Shown in pieces: positions 30,363-37,952 of a DNA stretch of 44,567 nt (positions are counted from its first letter, which is position 1; the number at the start of each line of letters is the position of its first letter). The notes under the pieces were generated by a model. That model was given only the letters and a program-made list of their open reading frames with translations, was not told the DNA's origin and did no database searches. The DNA comes from Clostridia bacterium (GTDB lineage Bacteria; Bacillota_A; Clostridia; Oscillospirales; Acutalibacteraceae). Position numbers and translations under genes: made by a program. The DNA lies in contig JAFSFH010000024.1 in NCBI GenBank assembly GCA_017435305.1, forward strand, positions 1 through 44,567, read 5' to 3'.

Positions 30363-31034
30363 ATGACTGTGAAATTGTTTATACAAGCCCTGACCAAGTT
30401 TCTCTTGGGCGCGGTGTTGGTGGGATTACTTATATTTCTGCCTGCCGGAACAGTTGCCTTTTGGAACGGTTGGCTGTTGATGGGTCTGTTGTTTGTGCCT
30501 ATGTTTGCGGCAGGGCTGGTGATGATGGCGAAGAATCCTGCTCTGTTGCAGAGCCGACTGGATGCGAAAGAAAAAGAGCCTGAGCAAAAGACGGTTTTGC
30601 TGATCAGCGGAGTGATGTTTATCGTCGGTTTCGTGTTGTGCGGCTTGAATTTCCGCTTCGGTTGGTTACCGCTCCCTAATGGGGTGGTGATTGCCGCTTC
30701 GGTGGTGTTTCTACTGGCGTATGTATTGTACGCAGAGGTATTGCGCGAGAACACGTATTTGTCCCGCACCATTCAGGTGCAGGAGGGGCAGCGGGTAGTG
30801 GACAGCGGCTTATACGGCATCGTTCGGCACCCGATGTATCTGGCCACCGTTCTTCTGTTTTTGTCCATACCGTTGGTGCTGGGCTCCCTGGTGGCTTTAG
30901 CGGTGTTTTTGGTATACCCTTTTGTTCTGGTTCTTCGCATTCGTAATGAGGAGGCGGTGTTGGAGGCGGAATTGGACGGATACCGTGAGTATAAGCAACG
31001 AGTAAGATATCGGTTGATTCCGTTTGTTTGGTAA
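30363..31034 (+). CDS. Isoprenylcysteine carboxyl methyltransferase-like membrane protein
   Basis: A 223-residue membrane protein with about five helices. The C-terminal region has the SAM-binding signature of the ICMT/PEMT superfamily: SGLYGIVRHPMYLA...RIRNEEAVLEAELDGYREYKQRVRYRLIPFVW. In bacteria such enzymes methylate lipids or small hydrophobic compounds rather than prenylated proteins. AAGGAAAAGGAA precedes ATG 30363, 19 bases after mutS2, so it may be read from the same transcript. The substrate is unknown. Confidence 0.82.
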   Translation: MTVKLFIQALTKFLLGAVLVGLLIFLPAGTVAFWNGWLLMGLLFVPMFAAGLVMMAKNPALLQSRLDAKEKEPEQKTVLLISGVMFIVGFVLCGLNFRFGWLPLPNGVVIAASVVFLLAYVLYAEVLRENTYLSRTIQVQEGQRVVDSGLYGIVRHPMYLATVLLFLSIPLVLGSLVALAVFLVYPFVLVLRIRNEEAVLEAELDGYREYKQRVRYRLIPFVW

Positions 31035-31035
31035 A

Positions 31036-31086
31036 ATAAAAAGCCGACTGCATAGCATTATGCGCTATGCAGTCGGCTTTTTTGTA
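31036..31086. terminator. Bidirectional terminator between convergent genes
   Basis: An 18-bp stem AAAAGCCGACTGCATAGC / GCTATGCAGTCGGCTTTT with a 7-nt loop and A/T runs. The stop codon of the minus-strand gene lies inside it. Confidence 0.9.
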
Positions 31087-31322
31087 TCTTTTCCCTCCAC
31101 GAACCAACGGTCCTCGTCGAGGAATAGATAGGTTTGTTTACCTTGAATGCGGATGGTGTACCGCAGACCGCACCCGCCCGCTTTGAGAGCGGCTGCGTGG
31201 CGGATATCGACAACCCGATCCACCGTGAACAGGGTGCCGTCCTCCCAGCGGATCTGCCGTGGTACGATCTGTCCCTCGGGGGTGAATACGGCGGCCACCT
31301 CCACGTACACGCGGCGGCTCAT
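31065..31322 (-). CDS. Small conserved hypothetical protein downstream of dinB
   Basis: An 85-residue beta-strand-rich protein: MSRRVYVEVAAVFTPEGQIV...WEDGTLFTVDRVVDIR...GLRYTIRIQGKQTYLFLDEDRWFVE. No membrane segment or signal is seen. Its start overlaps the dinB stop (ATGA, 31322-31319), so it is co-translated with the polymerase and would be SOS-induced with it. I do not know its function. The strict coupling suggests a DNA-repair link, as an inference. Confidence 0.72.
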   Translation of the reverse strand: MSRRVYVEVAAVFTPEGQIVPRQIRWEDGTLFTVDRVVDIRHAAALKAGGCGLRYTIRIQGKQTYLFLDEDRWFVEGKDTKKPTA

Positions 31323-32578
31323 TTCTTACCTCCGATGTCATCCGTCTTTCCGGAGAAGCCGGTGGGGTGGACGGTGTGGGTCTCATAGGGACTCTCGCCG
31401 GTCAGGTCAGGGTCCTCCAGCAGAATAGCGCGGCGGATGACCTTGTCCCCAAATCGCTCCCGCAGGCTGTCCACGGCGCGGTCCAGCTGTTCCCGCTTCT
31501 CCCTGCCGGCGCTGTCGGTCATATCCAGCTGAGTGGGGGTGCCCTCTGCCTCCAGCCCACTGACTCCTACGGTGACGCTGCGCAGAGGTCGCTTCCACCG
31601 ATAGGATTCCCGAAACAGGTCAAAGGCGGCGGCTTCAATGTCGTTGGTGGACTGGATGTAGTGATCCAGCGTTATCCGATGGGTGCGGGTGTTCAGCTGA
31701 TTATCCCGCAGGTGCAGTTCGACGGTCTTGCCCACCAGGTGCTGCTCCCGCATACGCCGACCCACGCTTTCGGACAGTACCATCAGCACCCGCTGCACGT
31801 CGCGGTCATCGGTCAGGTCGCGGGGGGTGGTCATACCGTTGCTCACCGATTGTACCCCCGCCGCCTCCTCGGAGGGAATCACCGGCTGATTATCCTGCCC
31901 GTTGGCAATGGCGTGGAGAGCGGGTCCCCACTTGCCCAGCAGGGAGTGCAGAAGGTCGGGATCGCTGCGCGCCACGTCACCGATGGTGAAGATAAAGCGC
32001 TCCTCCAGCTTCTTGAGGGTGGCGCGACCGATGTAGATGAGTTCCCCCGCCGACAGGGGCCATACCAGGTCGCGGTAATTCTCGCGGGAGAAGACCGTGA
32101 CGGCATCCGGCTTTTTATAATCGCTGCCCAGCTTGGCAAAGGTCTTATTGAAACTGACACCGATGCTGACCGTGATGCCCAGCTCCTCCTTGACCCGTCG
32201 GCGTATCTCCTCGGCGATCTCCACCGGATCCCGCTGACAGCCGCTTACGTCCATCCACGCCTCGTCCAGACCAAAGGGCTCCACCAGCGGCGTATACTCC
32301 AACAGAATGGAACGCACCATCCCCGAATACTTGTGATAGAGGGGGAAGTGGGGCGGCACCGTGATGAGGTCGGGACACTTGCACCGTGCGGACCATAGGG
32401 TCTCGCCGGTGGCGATGCCGTAGCGGGCGGCAATCTCATTCTTGGTCAGTACGATACCGTGGCGGCTGGCCTCGTGCCCGCCCACCACCACCGGCTTGTC
32501 CCGCAGCTCGGGGTTCAGAGAACACTCCACCGATGCATAGAATTTGTTGCAATCCACGTGCAATATGTGACGGGACAC
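31319..32578 (-). CDS. dinB: DNA polymerase IV (Y-family)
   Basis: A 419-residue translesion polymerase. Catalytic acidic residues are Asp9 (HVDCNKFYASVE) and Asp105/Glu106 (FGLDEAWMDVSG). Palm, thumb (helix-hairpin-helix LIYIGRATLKKLEERFIFTIGDVARSD) and little-finger domains follow, and a QLDM segment near residue 365 may bind the beta clamp. Start GTG 32578 follows GGAGGTG; the frame's TTG at 32593 lies upstream of that site. A LexA box and strong promoter precede it. Confidence 0.94.
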   Translation of the reverse strand: MSRHILHVDCNKFYASVECSLNPELRDKPVVVGGHEASRHGIVLTKNEIAARYGIATGETLWSARCKCPDLITVPPHFPLYHKYSGMVRSILLEYTPLVEPFGLDEAWMDVSGCQRDPVEIAEEIRRRVKEELGITVSIGVSFNKTFAKLGSDYKKPDAVTVFSRENYRDLVWPLSAGELIYIGRATLKKLEERFIFTIGDVARSDPDLLHSLLGKWGPALHAIANGQDNQPVIPSEEAAGVQSVSNGMTTPRDLTDDRDVQRVLMVLSESVGRRMREQHLVGKTVELHLRDNQLNTRTHRITLDHYIQSTNDIEAAAFDLFRESYRWKRPLRSVTVGVSGLEAEGTPTQLDMTDSAGREKREQLDRAVDSLRERFGDKVIRRAILLEDPDLTGESPYETHTVHPTGFSGKTDDIGGKK

Positions 32579-32597
32579 GACGCTCACCTCCAAAAAA

Positions 32598-32609
32598 GAA
32601 CATTTGTTC
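32598..32609. promoter_or_regulatory. LexA (SOS) box of dinB
   Basis: GAACATTTGTTC is a perfect palindrome matching the Firmicute LexA/DinR operator GAAC-N4-GTTC. It lies just downstream of the -10 and before the ribosome site, where bound LexA would block transcription of dinB and the 31065 gene. Confidence 0.9.
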
Positions 32610-32616
32610 TGTTGCT

Positions 32617-32645
32617 AGTTTACCACAATCGGCGTGGGCTGTCAA
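32617..32645 (-). promoter_or_regulatory. Sigma-A promoter of dinB
   Basis: Minus strand TTGACA (32645-32640), 17-bp spacer, TAAACT (32622-32617), immediately upstream of the LexA box. Confidence 0.85.
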
Positions 32646-32658
32646 TGGGAATTTTTGC

Positions 32659-32697
32659 AAAAAAACGGCTGACCCCAATTACGGGTCAGCCGTTTTC
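32659..32697 (-). terminator. Terminator after mgtC
   Basis: Minus strand AAAACGGCTGACCC / GGGTCAGCCGTTTT with a T run, three bases after the mgtC stop codon. Confidence 0.9.
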
Positions 32698-32699
32698 GG

Positions 32700-33386
32700 T
32701 TATTCTTCGATAGCGAACAGAACGTTGTCGATGTCGGTCAGGGTGTGCAGGCAGGATTCCTGCTCTTCCTTATCCAGTATCACGGTGACGGAGAGACCCA
32801 CCACGTTGATCAGACCGCTTTTGGGGGCGGAGATCTCCGCGTGCTTGGCTGAGGGGAACAGCCGTTGGATCTGTTCCACGGTGGCGGTCACCTGATCGGG
32901 GTTTTCCAGCTCCAGATACACCCGCATAAGGTTCTTTTTGCCGGTCTCCAGTCGGGTCAGCCAGGTGGCGGTGATCAGGGCGATGACGGTGGCCACCGCG
33001 GCACCCAGATAGAAGCCGTAGCCCAGAGCGATGCCGATGGTGGCGGTGCACCACACGCCGGCAGCGGTGGTCAGGCCGGTGATGATGGACTGGTTACGGA
33101 TCATAATGGTGCCGGCACCCAGAAAACCGATGCCGGAGATAACCTGCGCGGCGATACGGGTGATGTTTTCGCCCGGATTGATGCTCATGATGTAGATGCC
33201 CACCAGCGCGGTCATACAGGAGCCGACGCACACCAGAATATGGGTGCGCATACCGGCGGCACGACCGTGACGGCCACGCTCCATACCGATCAGACCGCCC
33301 ATGATCAATGCCAGCAGTAGCCGCACCGTAACGGAAAGCACGTTAAATCCGGTGAGGATATCGATGATGCGATGTAAGAATTCCAC
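32700..33386 (-). CDS. mgtC: MgtC/SapB-family membrane protein
   Basis: A 228-residue protein. Residues 1-135 are the MgtC membrane domain with its signature blocks LIGMERGRHGRAAGMRTHILVCVGSC and ISGIGFLGAGTIM. A cytoplasmic ACT-like C-terminal domain (about 145-228) follows. MgtC proteins support growth in low magnesium and modulate ATP synthase or phosphate uptake in pathogens; the role in this organism is not known. GTG 33386, seven bases after AAAGGAG, is the start; the frame's ATG at 33422 lies upstream of that site. Confidence 0.9.
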   Translation of the reverse strand: MEFLHRIIDILTGFNVLSVTVRLLLALIMGGLIGMERGRHGRAAGMRTHILVCVGSCMTALVGIYIMSINPGENITRIAAQVISGIGFLGAGTIMIRNQSIITGLTTAAGVWCTATIGIALGYGFYLGAAVATVIALITATWLTRLETGKKNLMRVYLELENPDQVTATVEQIQRLFPSAKHAEISAPKSGLINVVGLSVTVILDKEEQESCLHTLTDIDNVLFAIEE

Positions 33387-33445
33387 AATATTTCTCCTTT
33401 CTGTGCAGAGGTGTCTACACAATATATTCGTTACTATGTACGTTT

Positions 33446-33474
33446 AGTATAAAAGAAATGTGTCATTCTGTCAA
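33446..33474 (-). promoter_or_regulatory. Sigma-A promoter of mgtC
   Basis: Minus strand TTGACA (33474-33469), 17-bp spacer, TATACT (33451-33446). The leader is only about 55 bases, too short for a magnesium riboswitch. Confidence 0.85.
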
Positions 33475-33491
33475 CTCACCTTGAATGTTCA

Positions 33492-33520
33492 TCATATTTT
33501 TGCCCTCTGTCACATATGGT
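33492..33520 (+). promoter_or_regulatory. Sigma-E-like promoter of spoIIID
   Basis: TCATATTT (33492-33499) fits the sigma-E -35 consensus KMATANNT fully, and CATATGGT (33513-33520) fits six of eight -10 positions, with a 13-bp spacer. spoIIID is a known sigma-E gene in Bacillus. Confidence 0.65.
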
Positions 33521-33551
33521 GTAGAGAACACATTGACGAGGTGAGGTATGT

Positions 33552-33803
33552 ATGAAAGGTGTTGTGGAAGAGAGAGCGGTGGAGCTGGGAGAGTACATCC
33601 TGCAGAATAACGCCACCGTCCGTTCGGCCGCCAAGCGGTTTCATATCAGCAAATCAACGGTACATAAGGACGTATCGGAACGGTTGCAGGCGGTGAATCC
33701 GCAATTATACGGGCAGGTGCGGCACGTGTTAGAGGTGAATAAGGCGCAGCGGCACATCCGCGGCGGTCAGGCGACCCGACGGAAATACAAAGGGGACCAA
33801 TAA
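33552..33803 (+). CDS. spoIIID: Sporulation transcriptional regulator SpoIIID
   Basis: An 83-residue mother-cell DNA-binding protein that reshapes the sigma-E regulon and prepares for sigma-K. The helix-turn-helix is NATVRSAAKRFHISKSTVHKDVSERL, followed by the basic tail helix that also contacts DNA (VNKAQRHIRGGQATRRKY). Length and pattern match the Bacillus protein. GAGGTGAGG precedes ATG 33552, and a sigma-E-like promoter lies upstream. It is convergent with sigG, so the mother-cell and forespore regulators are neighbours. Confidence 0.95.
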   Translation: MKGVVEERAVELGEYILQNNATVRSAAKRFHISKSTVHKDVSERLQAVNPQLYGQVRHVLEVNKAQRHIRGGQATRRKYKGDQ

Positions 33804-33809
33804 TCGACG

Positions 33810-33845
33810 AAAAGACCTACACATCGGGTGTGTAGGTCTTTTGCT
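33810..33845 (+). terminator. Terminator between spoIIID and sigG
   Basis: AAAAGACCTACAC / GTGTAGGTCTTTT stem with a T-rich tail, seven bases past the spoIIID stop. Confidence 0.85.
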
Positions 33846-33883
33846 TTACACCTTATAAATCCGCTGATACCAAGAGATTTCGG

Positions 33884-34651
33884 TTACATATCGCCCTTGA
33901 TTTTGTTGAGCGCTCCCTTTTCCAGGCGGCTGACTTGCGCCTGGGATATACCGATCTTTCCCGATACCTCCACCTGCGTCAGCCCCTTAAAGAACCGCAG
34001 ATTGAGGATATTTTTCTCTCGGTCGGACAGGGCGGCGATGGAATCCTTCAGCGCGATCTCATTGAGCCAGTTGCGGTCGTCGTTTCGGTCGCCCAGCTGA
34101 TCCAGCACGTAGATGGTATCGCCGCCGTCGTTGTACACCGGCTCGTATAGGCTCACCGGCTCCACGATGGCCTCCAGCGCCACCACGATGTCCTCCCGGG
34201 GGAGCTCCAGCCGCTCGGCGATCTCGTCGATGGTGGGCTCCCGCTTGTTTTCGGACAGCAGCTGCTCCTTTGCCTGCATGGCGCGATAGGCAATATCCCG
34301 CATAGAGCGGCTGATGCGAATGGCGTTGTTATCCCGCAGATACCGACGGATCTCACCGATGATCATGGGCACGGCATAGGTGGAGAACCGCACGTTTTGG
34401 GATAGGTCGAAGTTGTCGATGGATTTGATCAGTCCGATGCATCCCACCTGAAACAGGTCGTCGGGGTTTTCACCCCGTCCCGCAAAGCGCTGCACCACGC
34501 TGAGCACCAGCCGCAGATTACCCTGCACCAGCTGTTCCCGCGCCTGTTTGTGTCCCTGCTGCATCTGCTGCAGCAGGTGAATCTTCTCCGCCTCGGTCAG
34601 CACCTTCAGCGTAGCGGTGTTGACGCCGCAGATTTCCACCTTGTTATACAT
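33884..34651 (-). CDS. sigG: Forespore sigma factor SigG
   Basis: A 255-residue sigma factor of the SigF/SigG type. The N-terminus MYNKVEICGVNTATLKVL is the SigG hallmark and separates it from SigF. Region 2 (NPDDLFQVGCIGLIKSIDNFD, then RFSTYAVPMIIGEIRRYLRD), region 3 and region 4 (LNLRFFKGLTQVEVSGKIGISQAQVSRLEK) are complete. SigG drives late forespore genes. ATG 34651 follows AAAGGA; the long frame upstream runs into rpmB and its terminator. The usual spoIIGA-sigE genes are not adjacent here. Confidence 0.94.
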   Translation of the reverse strand: MYNKVEICGVNTATLKVLTEAEKIHLLQQMQQGHKQAREQLVQGNLRLVLSVVQRFAGRGENPDDLFQVGCIGLIKSIDNFDLSQNVRFSTYAVPMIIGEIRRYLRDNNAIRISRSMRDIAYRAMQAKEQLLSENKREPTIDEIAERLELPREDIVVALEAIVEPVSLYEPVYNDGGDTIYVLDQLGDRNDDRNWLNEIALKDSIAALSDREKNILNLRFFKGLTQVEVSGKIGISQAQVSRLEKGALNKIKGDM

Positions 34652-34672
34652 AGCATCCCGTCCTTTCGCTGT

Positions 34673-34702
34673 AAGTATGGACGGGGCGGGGGAGAAACAT
34701 AC
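34673..34702 (-). promoter_or_regulatory. Sigma-G/sigma-F-like promoter of sigG
   Basis: Minus strand GTATG (34702-34698), 18-bp spacer, CATACTT (34679-34673), close to the forespore consensus GHATR-N17/18-CATWMTA. This would allow SigG to amplify itself. Confidence 0.6.
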
Positions 34703-34707
34703 GAATA

Positions 34708-34746
34708 AAACAAAAAAGCCATCGGCATCTGCCGATGGCTTTTTGT
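34708..34746 (-). terminator. Terminator of rpmB
   Basis: Minus strand AAAAGCCATCGGC / GCCGATGGCTTTT with a T run; it separates rpmB from the sigG promoter. Confidence 0.88.
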
Positions 34747-34763
34747 TTACGTTTTGGTTGGAA

Positions 34764-34952
34764 TTACACCGCGCGGGTGACCTTTCCGGAACGCAGGCAG
34801 CGGGTGCAGGCATACACACGCTTGGGGGAACCGTCAACGATCGCCTTGACGCGGCGGATGTTGGGCTTCCAGCTACGGTTGGACCGTCTGTGAGAGTGGG
34901 ACACACGAATGCCGAAGGTCACGCTCTTACCGCAGTAATCACACTTTGCCAT
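34764..34952 (-). CDS. rpmB: Ribosomal protein bL28
   Basis: A 62-residue basic large-subunit protein. It has a zinc-binding form with two CxxC pairs: CDYCGK near the start and CTRCLRSGKV at the end. The conserved core SHSHRRSNRSWKPNIRRVKA is clear. AAGGAGGTG lies before ATG 34952. It is monocistronic with its own promoter and terminator, as in most Firmicutes. The leader before it contains a short perfect hairpin (34977-34991). Confidence 0.97.
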   Translation of the reverse strand: MAKCDYCGKSVTFGIRVSHSHRRSNRSWKPNIRRVKAIVDGSPKRVYACTRCLRSGKVTRAV

Positions 34953-34976
34953 TGTTCTGCACCTCCTTCTGTTACG

Positions 34977-34991
34977 TCGGCCGTGGGCCGA
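34977..34991 (-). promoter_or_regulatory. Leader hairpin of rpmB
   Basis: TCGGCC-N3-GGCCGA, a perfect 6-bp stem shortly before the ribosome site, and a further GGGG/CCCC stem near 35010-35026. An autoregulatory role is possible but not shown. Confidence 0.35.
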
Positions 34992-35042
34992 ATCAAGCAT
35001 AGTTTATGTCGGGGCATAGTACCCCCACAAAGCAACGGAACT

Positions 35043-35071
35043 ATATTAGCAGATAATAAGAAAAAAATCAA
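35043..35071 (-). promoter_or_regulatory. Sigma-A promoter of rpmB
   Basis: Minus strand TTGATT (35071-35066), 17-bp spacer, TAATAT (35048-35043). The leader is about 85 bases. Confidence 0.65.
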
Positions 35072-35141
35072 GTGTTTTTTACAAGGTTTCCGAAAATATT
35101 TTTTTCGTCAAGAAAGTTTTGCGATTTGTTGGCAGAAACCC

Positions 35142-35170
35142 TTGTAATTTTCTATTTTATTTGGTAGAAT
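35142..35170 (+). promoter_or_regulatory. Sigma-A promoter of the site-2 protease/scpAB run
   Basis: TTGTAA (35142-35147), 17-bp spacer, TAGAAT (35165-35170). A TTGACT at 35174 has no -10 at a good distance. GGGAGA lies before ATG 35224. Confidence 0.55.
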
Positions 35171-35223
35171 ATATTGACTATAAATATACTGGTGTAGTTT
35201 GTACAATTTTTTGGGAGACAATT

Positions 35224-35922
35224 ATGCTGTGGTATTTTTTACAGAATAGAGAAAATATGGATGTGTTCGGCATCCTGTATATGATGCTTGCCTATGCGGT
35301 GGTCATTTTTCTGACCCTGCCGGTGCACGAATTGGCGCACGGTCTGGTGGCTCATTGGTGTGGCGACGACACCGCCCGTTGGCACGGTCGCCTGTCGCTG
35401 AATCCCATGCGCCACCTGGATCTGTGGGGCACCCTGATGATCCTGACGGTGGGCATCGGCTATGCCAAGCCGGTGCCGGTCAATCCCCGCAATTTCCACA
35501 ATTACAAGCGGGATACCATTCTGGTGTCCCTGGCCGGGCCGCTGTCGAACTTCCTGATGGCGTTGCTGGCGGTGCAGATCTACAAGCTCTGCGGTTTCTT
35601 CGGTCTGTTCCGCGTCAGCGCGGTGGCGATGGAGGTGCTGTGGCTGCTGGTGGACGTGGTGATGGGGGTCAATATCTCCCTGATGGTGTTTAATCTGCTG
35701 CCCATCCCGCCGCTGGACGGTAGCCGTCTGTGGACCACCCTGATCCCCGGTCAGTGGGCGTATACGCTGGAGCGGTACAGCCGCTACATCACTATGGGAC
35801 TGTTCGTGGTGCTGTTCACGGGTCTGCTGGACACCCCCTTGGCGGTGATGCGGGGCGGCGTTGCCTGGGTCATCGACCTGCTCACCGACCTGCCTGTTAA
35901 ATTACTGGACTTGTTTATCTAA
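35224..35922 (+). CDS. Site-2 protease family (M50) membrane protein
   Basis: A 232-residue membrane metalloprotease with about five helices. The zinc site is HELAHG (His35, Glu36, His39), and the third ligand sits in NLLPIPPLDGSR, both in the family's usual order. The GYAKPVPVNPRNF segment is typical of the small bacterial group found next to scpA. Start ATG 35224 follows GGGAGA. It heads the run with scpA and scpB. Physiological substrates of this branch are unknown. Confidence 0.9.
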   Translation: MLWYFLQNRENMDVFGILYMMLAYAVVIFLTLPVHELAHGLVAHWCGDDTARWHGRLSLNPMRHLDLWGTLMILTVGIGYAKPVPVNPRNFHNYKRDTILVSLAGPLSNFLMALLAVQIYKLCGFFGLFRVSAVAMEVLWLLVDVVMGVNISLMVFNLLPIPPLDGSRLWTTLIPGQWAYTLERYSRYITMGLFVVLFTGLLDTPLAVMRGGVAWVIDLLTDLPVKLLDLFI

Positions 35923-35943
35923 TACGCATATAGGAGCGGTAAA

Positions 35944-36723
35944 ATGGAAACCATATCCTACAAGCTACCGGATTTTGAGGGTCCGCTGGACCTGCTTCTC
36001 TTTCTGGTGCAGAAGAATAAACTGAATATCTACGACATCCCGATTGCTCAGGTGCTGGAGCAGTATCTGGCCGCCATTCAGGAGATGAAGGACTACAATA
36101 TGGACGTAGCCACCGAGTTTCTGGAGATGGCCGCCCGCTTGGTACACATCAAGTCGGTGATGCTGCTGCCCCGCTACGAGGACGAGACCGAGGAGCTTAA
36201 GCGGGAGCTGTCCGGACAGCTGATCGAGTACCAGCTGTGCCAGCAGATGGCTCGTCGCCTGGCGGTGGATTACGTAGGCGGCGACCTCTTTATCCGCGAG
36301 CCGGAGGAGGTAGAGCCGGATATGACCTATCGCCGTGTGCATCAGGCGATAGAGATGATGGACGCCTATCTGTCCGCCGCCGGTCGCGGAAAGCGGCGTC
36401 TGCCGCCGCCCGCCCAGGCGTTCCACGGCATTGTGGCCCGCAAGATCGTGCCGGTATCCACCAAGATCACCTACGTTCTGCGAAAGCTGTACAGCCGCGG
36501 TAAGGTGTCCTATCAATCCCTGTTCAAAAAGGCCGAGACCAAATCGGATCTGGTGGCCACGTTCCTGGCTCTGCTGGAGCTCATTAAGTCCAAGCGCATC
36601 AGCGTGGATGGCGAGGGCGAGGACCAGCAGGTGCATATGCGTCCCCCCGAGGAGTGGGACAACACGGTGCCCGCCGAGTTTGACGATTCGGAGTCTACGG
36701 AGGTGTTAGAGAATGGAAATTAA
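35944..36723 (+). CDS. scpA: Segregation and condensation protein A
   Basis: A 259-residue kleisin that bridges the two heads of the SMC dimer and helps compact and separate chromosomes. The N-terminal FEGPLDLLLFLVQKNKLNIYDIPI and C-terminal winged-helix part (YVLRKLYSRGKVSYQSLFKKAETKSDLVATFLALLELIKSKRI) are both typical. TAGGAGC precedes the ATG. The scpB start lies 11 bases inside its 3' end, so the partner proteins are co-translated. Length is normal. Confidence 0.96.
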   Translation: METISYKLPDFEGPLDLLLFLVQKNKLNIYDIPIAQVLEQYLAAIQEMKDYNMDVATEFLEMAARLVHIKSVMLLPRYEDETEELKRELSGQLIEYQLCQQMARRLAVDYVGGDLFIREPEEVEPDMTYRRVHQAIEMMDAYLSAAGRGKRRLPPPAQAFHGIVARKIVPVSTKITYVLRKLYSRGKVSYQSLFKKAETKSDLVATFLALLELIKSKRISVDGEGEDQQVHMRPPEEWDNTVPAEFDDSESTEVLENGN

Positions 36724-37318
36724 ACAGTATCAGGCCGCTATTGAGGCCATTGTGTTTGCCAGTGCCGAGCCGGTGCCGGTATCCCGTCTGGCATTGGCGC
36801 TGGAATTGGACGAGGACGTCACCCGCCGCATCGCCGAGGACTGGGCGCAGGACGTTAACACCCGCGGCGGCGGTCTCACCGCGCTGAAGCTGGACGACAG
36901 CTATCAGCTGTGCAGCAGTAAGGCCTATGCCGGCTACGTGCGTAAGGCGATGGACATCCGCCGCAACACGCCCCTGTCCCAGGCGGCGATGGAGGTGCTG
37001 GCCATTATCGCCTACAACCAGCCGGTGACCCGCCCCTTTGTGGAGCAGGTCCGTGGCGTGGACTGCAGTGCGGTCATTCAGGGTCTTCAGCAGAAGGGTC
37101 TGATCGAGGAGAAGGGTCGTATGGATCTGCCGGGCAGACCGCTGCTGTACGGCACCACCCCCAACTTCCTGCGTTGCTTCGGCATTTCGTCGCTGGATCA
37201 GCTGCCCCCCTTGCCGCAAAAGGAGGACAACACCATGCGTGAGACCACGCTGGACGAGGTACTGTCGGAGCAGACTCCCGTGGACGATTCGGTATTTGGC
37301 GAAGACGAGGAGGAATAA
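36713..37318 (+). CDS. scpB: Segregation and condensation protein B
   Basis: A 201-residue KITE protein that binds ScpA in the SMC complex. Two winged-helix domains are visible, with the hallmark LSQAAMEVLAIIAYNQPVTRPFVEQVRGVDCSAVIQGLQQKGLIEEKGR and the later LYGTTPNFLRCFGISSLDQLPPL. An acidic tail follows. GGAGGTG lies inside scpA before ATG 36713. It ends three bases before the DUF2953 gene. Confidence 0.96.
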   Translation: MEIKQYQAAIEAIVFASAEPVPVSRLALALELDEDVTRRIAEDWAQDVNTRGGGLTALKLDDSYQLCSSKAYAGYVRKAMDIRRNTPLSQAAMEVLAIIAYNQPVTRPFVEQVRGVDCSAVIQGLQQKGLIEEKGRMDLPGRPLLYGTTPNFLRCFGISSLDQLPPLPQKEDNTMRETTLDEVLSEQTPVDDSVFGEDEEE

Positions 37319-37321
37319 ACC

Positions 37322-37951
37322 GTGTGGGCAGTGTATATTCTGCTCGCTCTGTTGGCTCTGATTATTATCGTATTGCTGATTCCCATCTATGGGCGTATGA
37401 CCTATGATGGGAAACTGGTGATAAAGATCTGGTTTTTGGGTATCGAGGACACCGTATGGCCTGAGGCGGTGACGGTTCAGCCCGACGGCACCACCGCACC
37501 GAAGAAACGCCGCAGACTGGTGTACAAGCTGTCCCGTATCGAGGAATTGGCGGAGTTGGTCAAGCAGGAGGACCTGATGACCACTCTGTATTTCCTCAAG
37601 GAGGCCATCAAGCTGGAGGGAAAGGCGCTGTGGCGCTTTCTGGACGCGGTGACGGTGGATCGGTTTGACCTGCAGATGCTGCTGGCCACCGGCGACCCCG
37701 CCGAGACCGCCCAGTTCTACGGCGAGGTGTGCAGCTTCTTATACCCGATTCTGGAGTGGGTATCCCGCAAGGTGCGCTTTCGCAAGAAAAACGTGCGGGT
37801 GGAGCCCAATTTCCTGTTGGAGCAGAGCGACGTTCGTATGGACGTCCGTTTTCGGATGTCCTTGCCGAAGCTGATCGGCATCGTATTGAAATTGGCCGTA
37901 GGCTTGGCCCTAATGCAAGAAGAAGACGATAATCTTAAGGAGGATTCGTAA
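37322..37951 (+). CDS. DUF2953-type membrane-associated protein
   Basis: A 209-residue protein with one N-terminal membrane helix (AVYILLALLALIIIVLLIPI) and a mostly cytoplasmic remainder with helical segments (LAELVKQEDLMTTLYFLKEAIKLEGKALW) and a C-terminal amphipathic end. Such proteins sit next to ytfJ in many spore formers and are thought to be sporulation-related. GTG 37322 follows the GAGGAGG at the end of scpB. Only two bases separate its stop from the ytfJ start codon. Confidence 0.72.
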   Translation: MWAVYILLALLALIIIVLLIPIYGRMTYDGKLVIKIWFLGIEDTVWPEAVTVQPDGTTAPKKRRRLVYKLSRIEELAELVKQEDLMTTLYFLKEAIKLEGKALWRFLDAVTVDRFDLQMLLATGDPAETAQFYGEVCSFLYPILEWVSRKVRFRKKNVRVEPNFLLEQSDVRMDVRFRMSLPKLIGIVLKLAVGLALMQEEDDNLKEDS

Positions 37952-37952
37952 T

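Noticed and set aside
33387..33490. Magnesium riboswitch (M-box) upstream of mgtC
   Set aside because: The leader after the promoter is only about 55 bases, too short for an M-box, and the structure is not seen.
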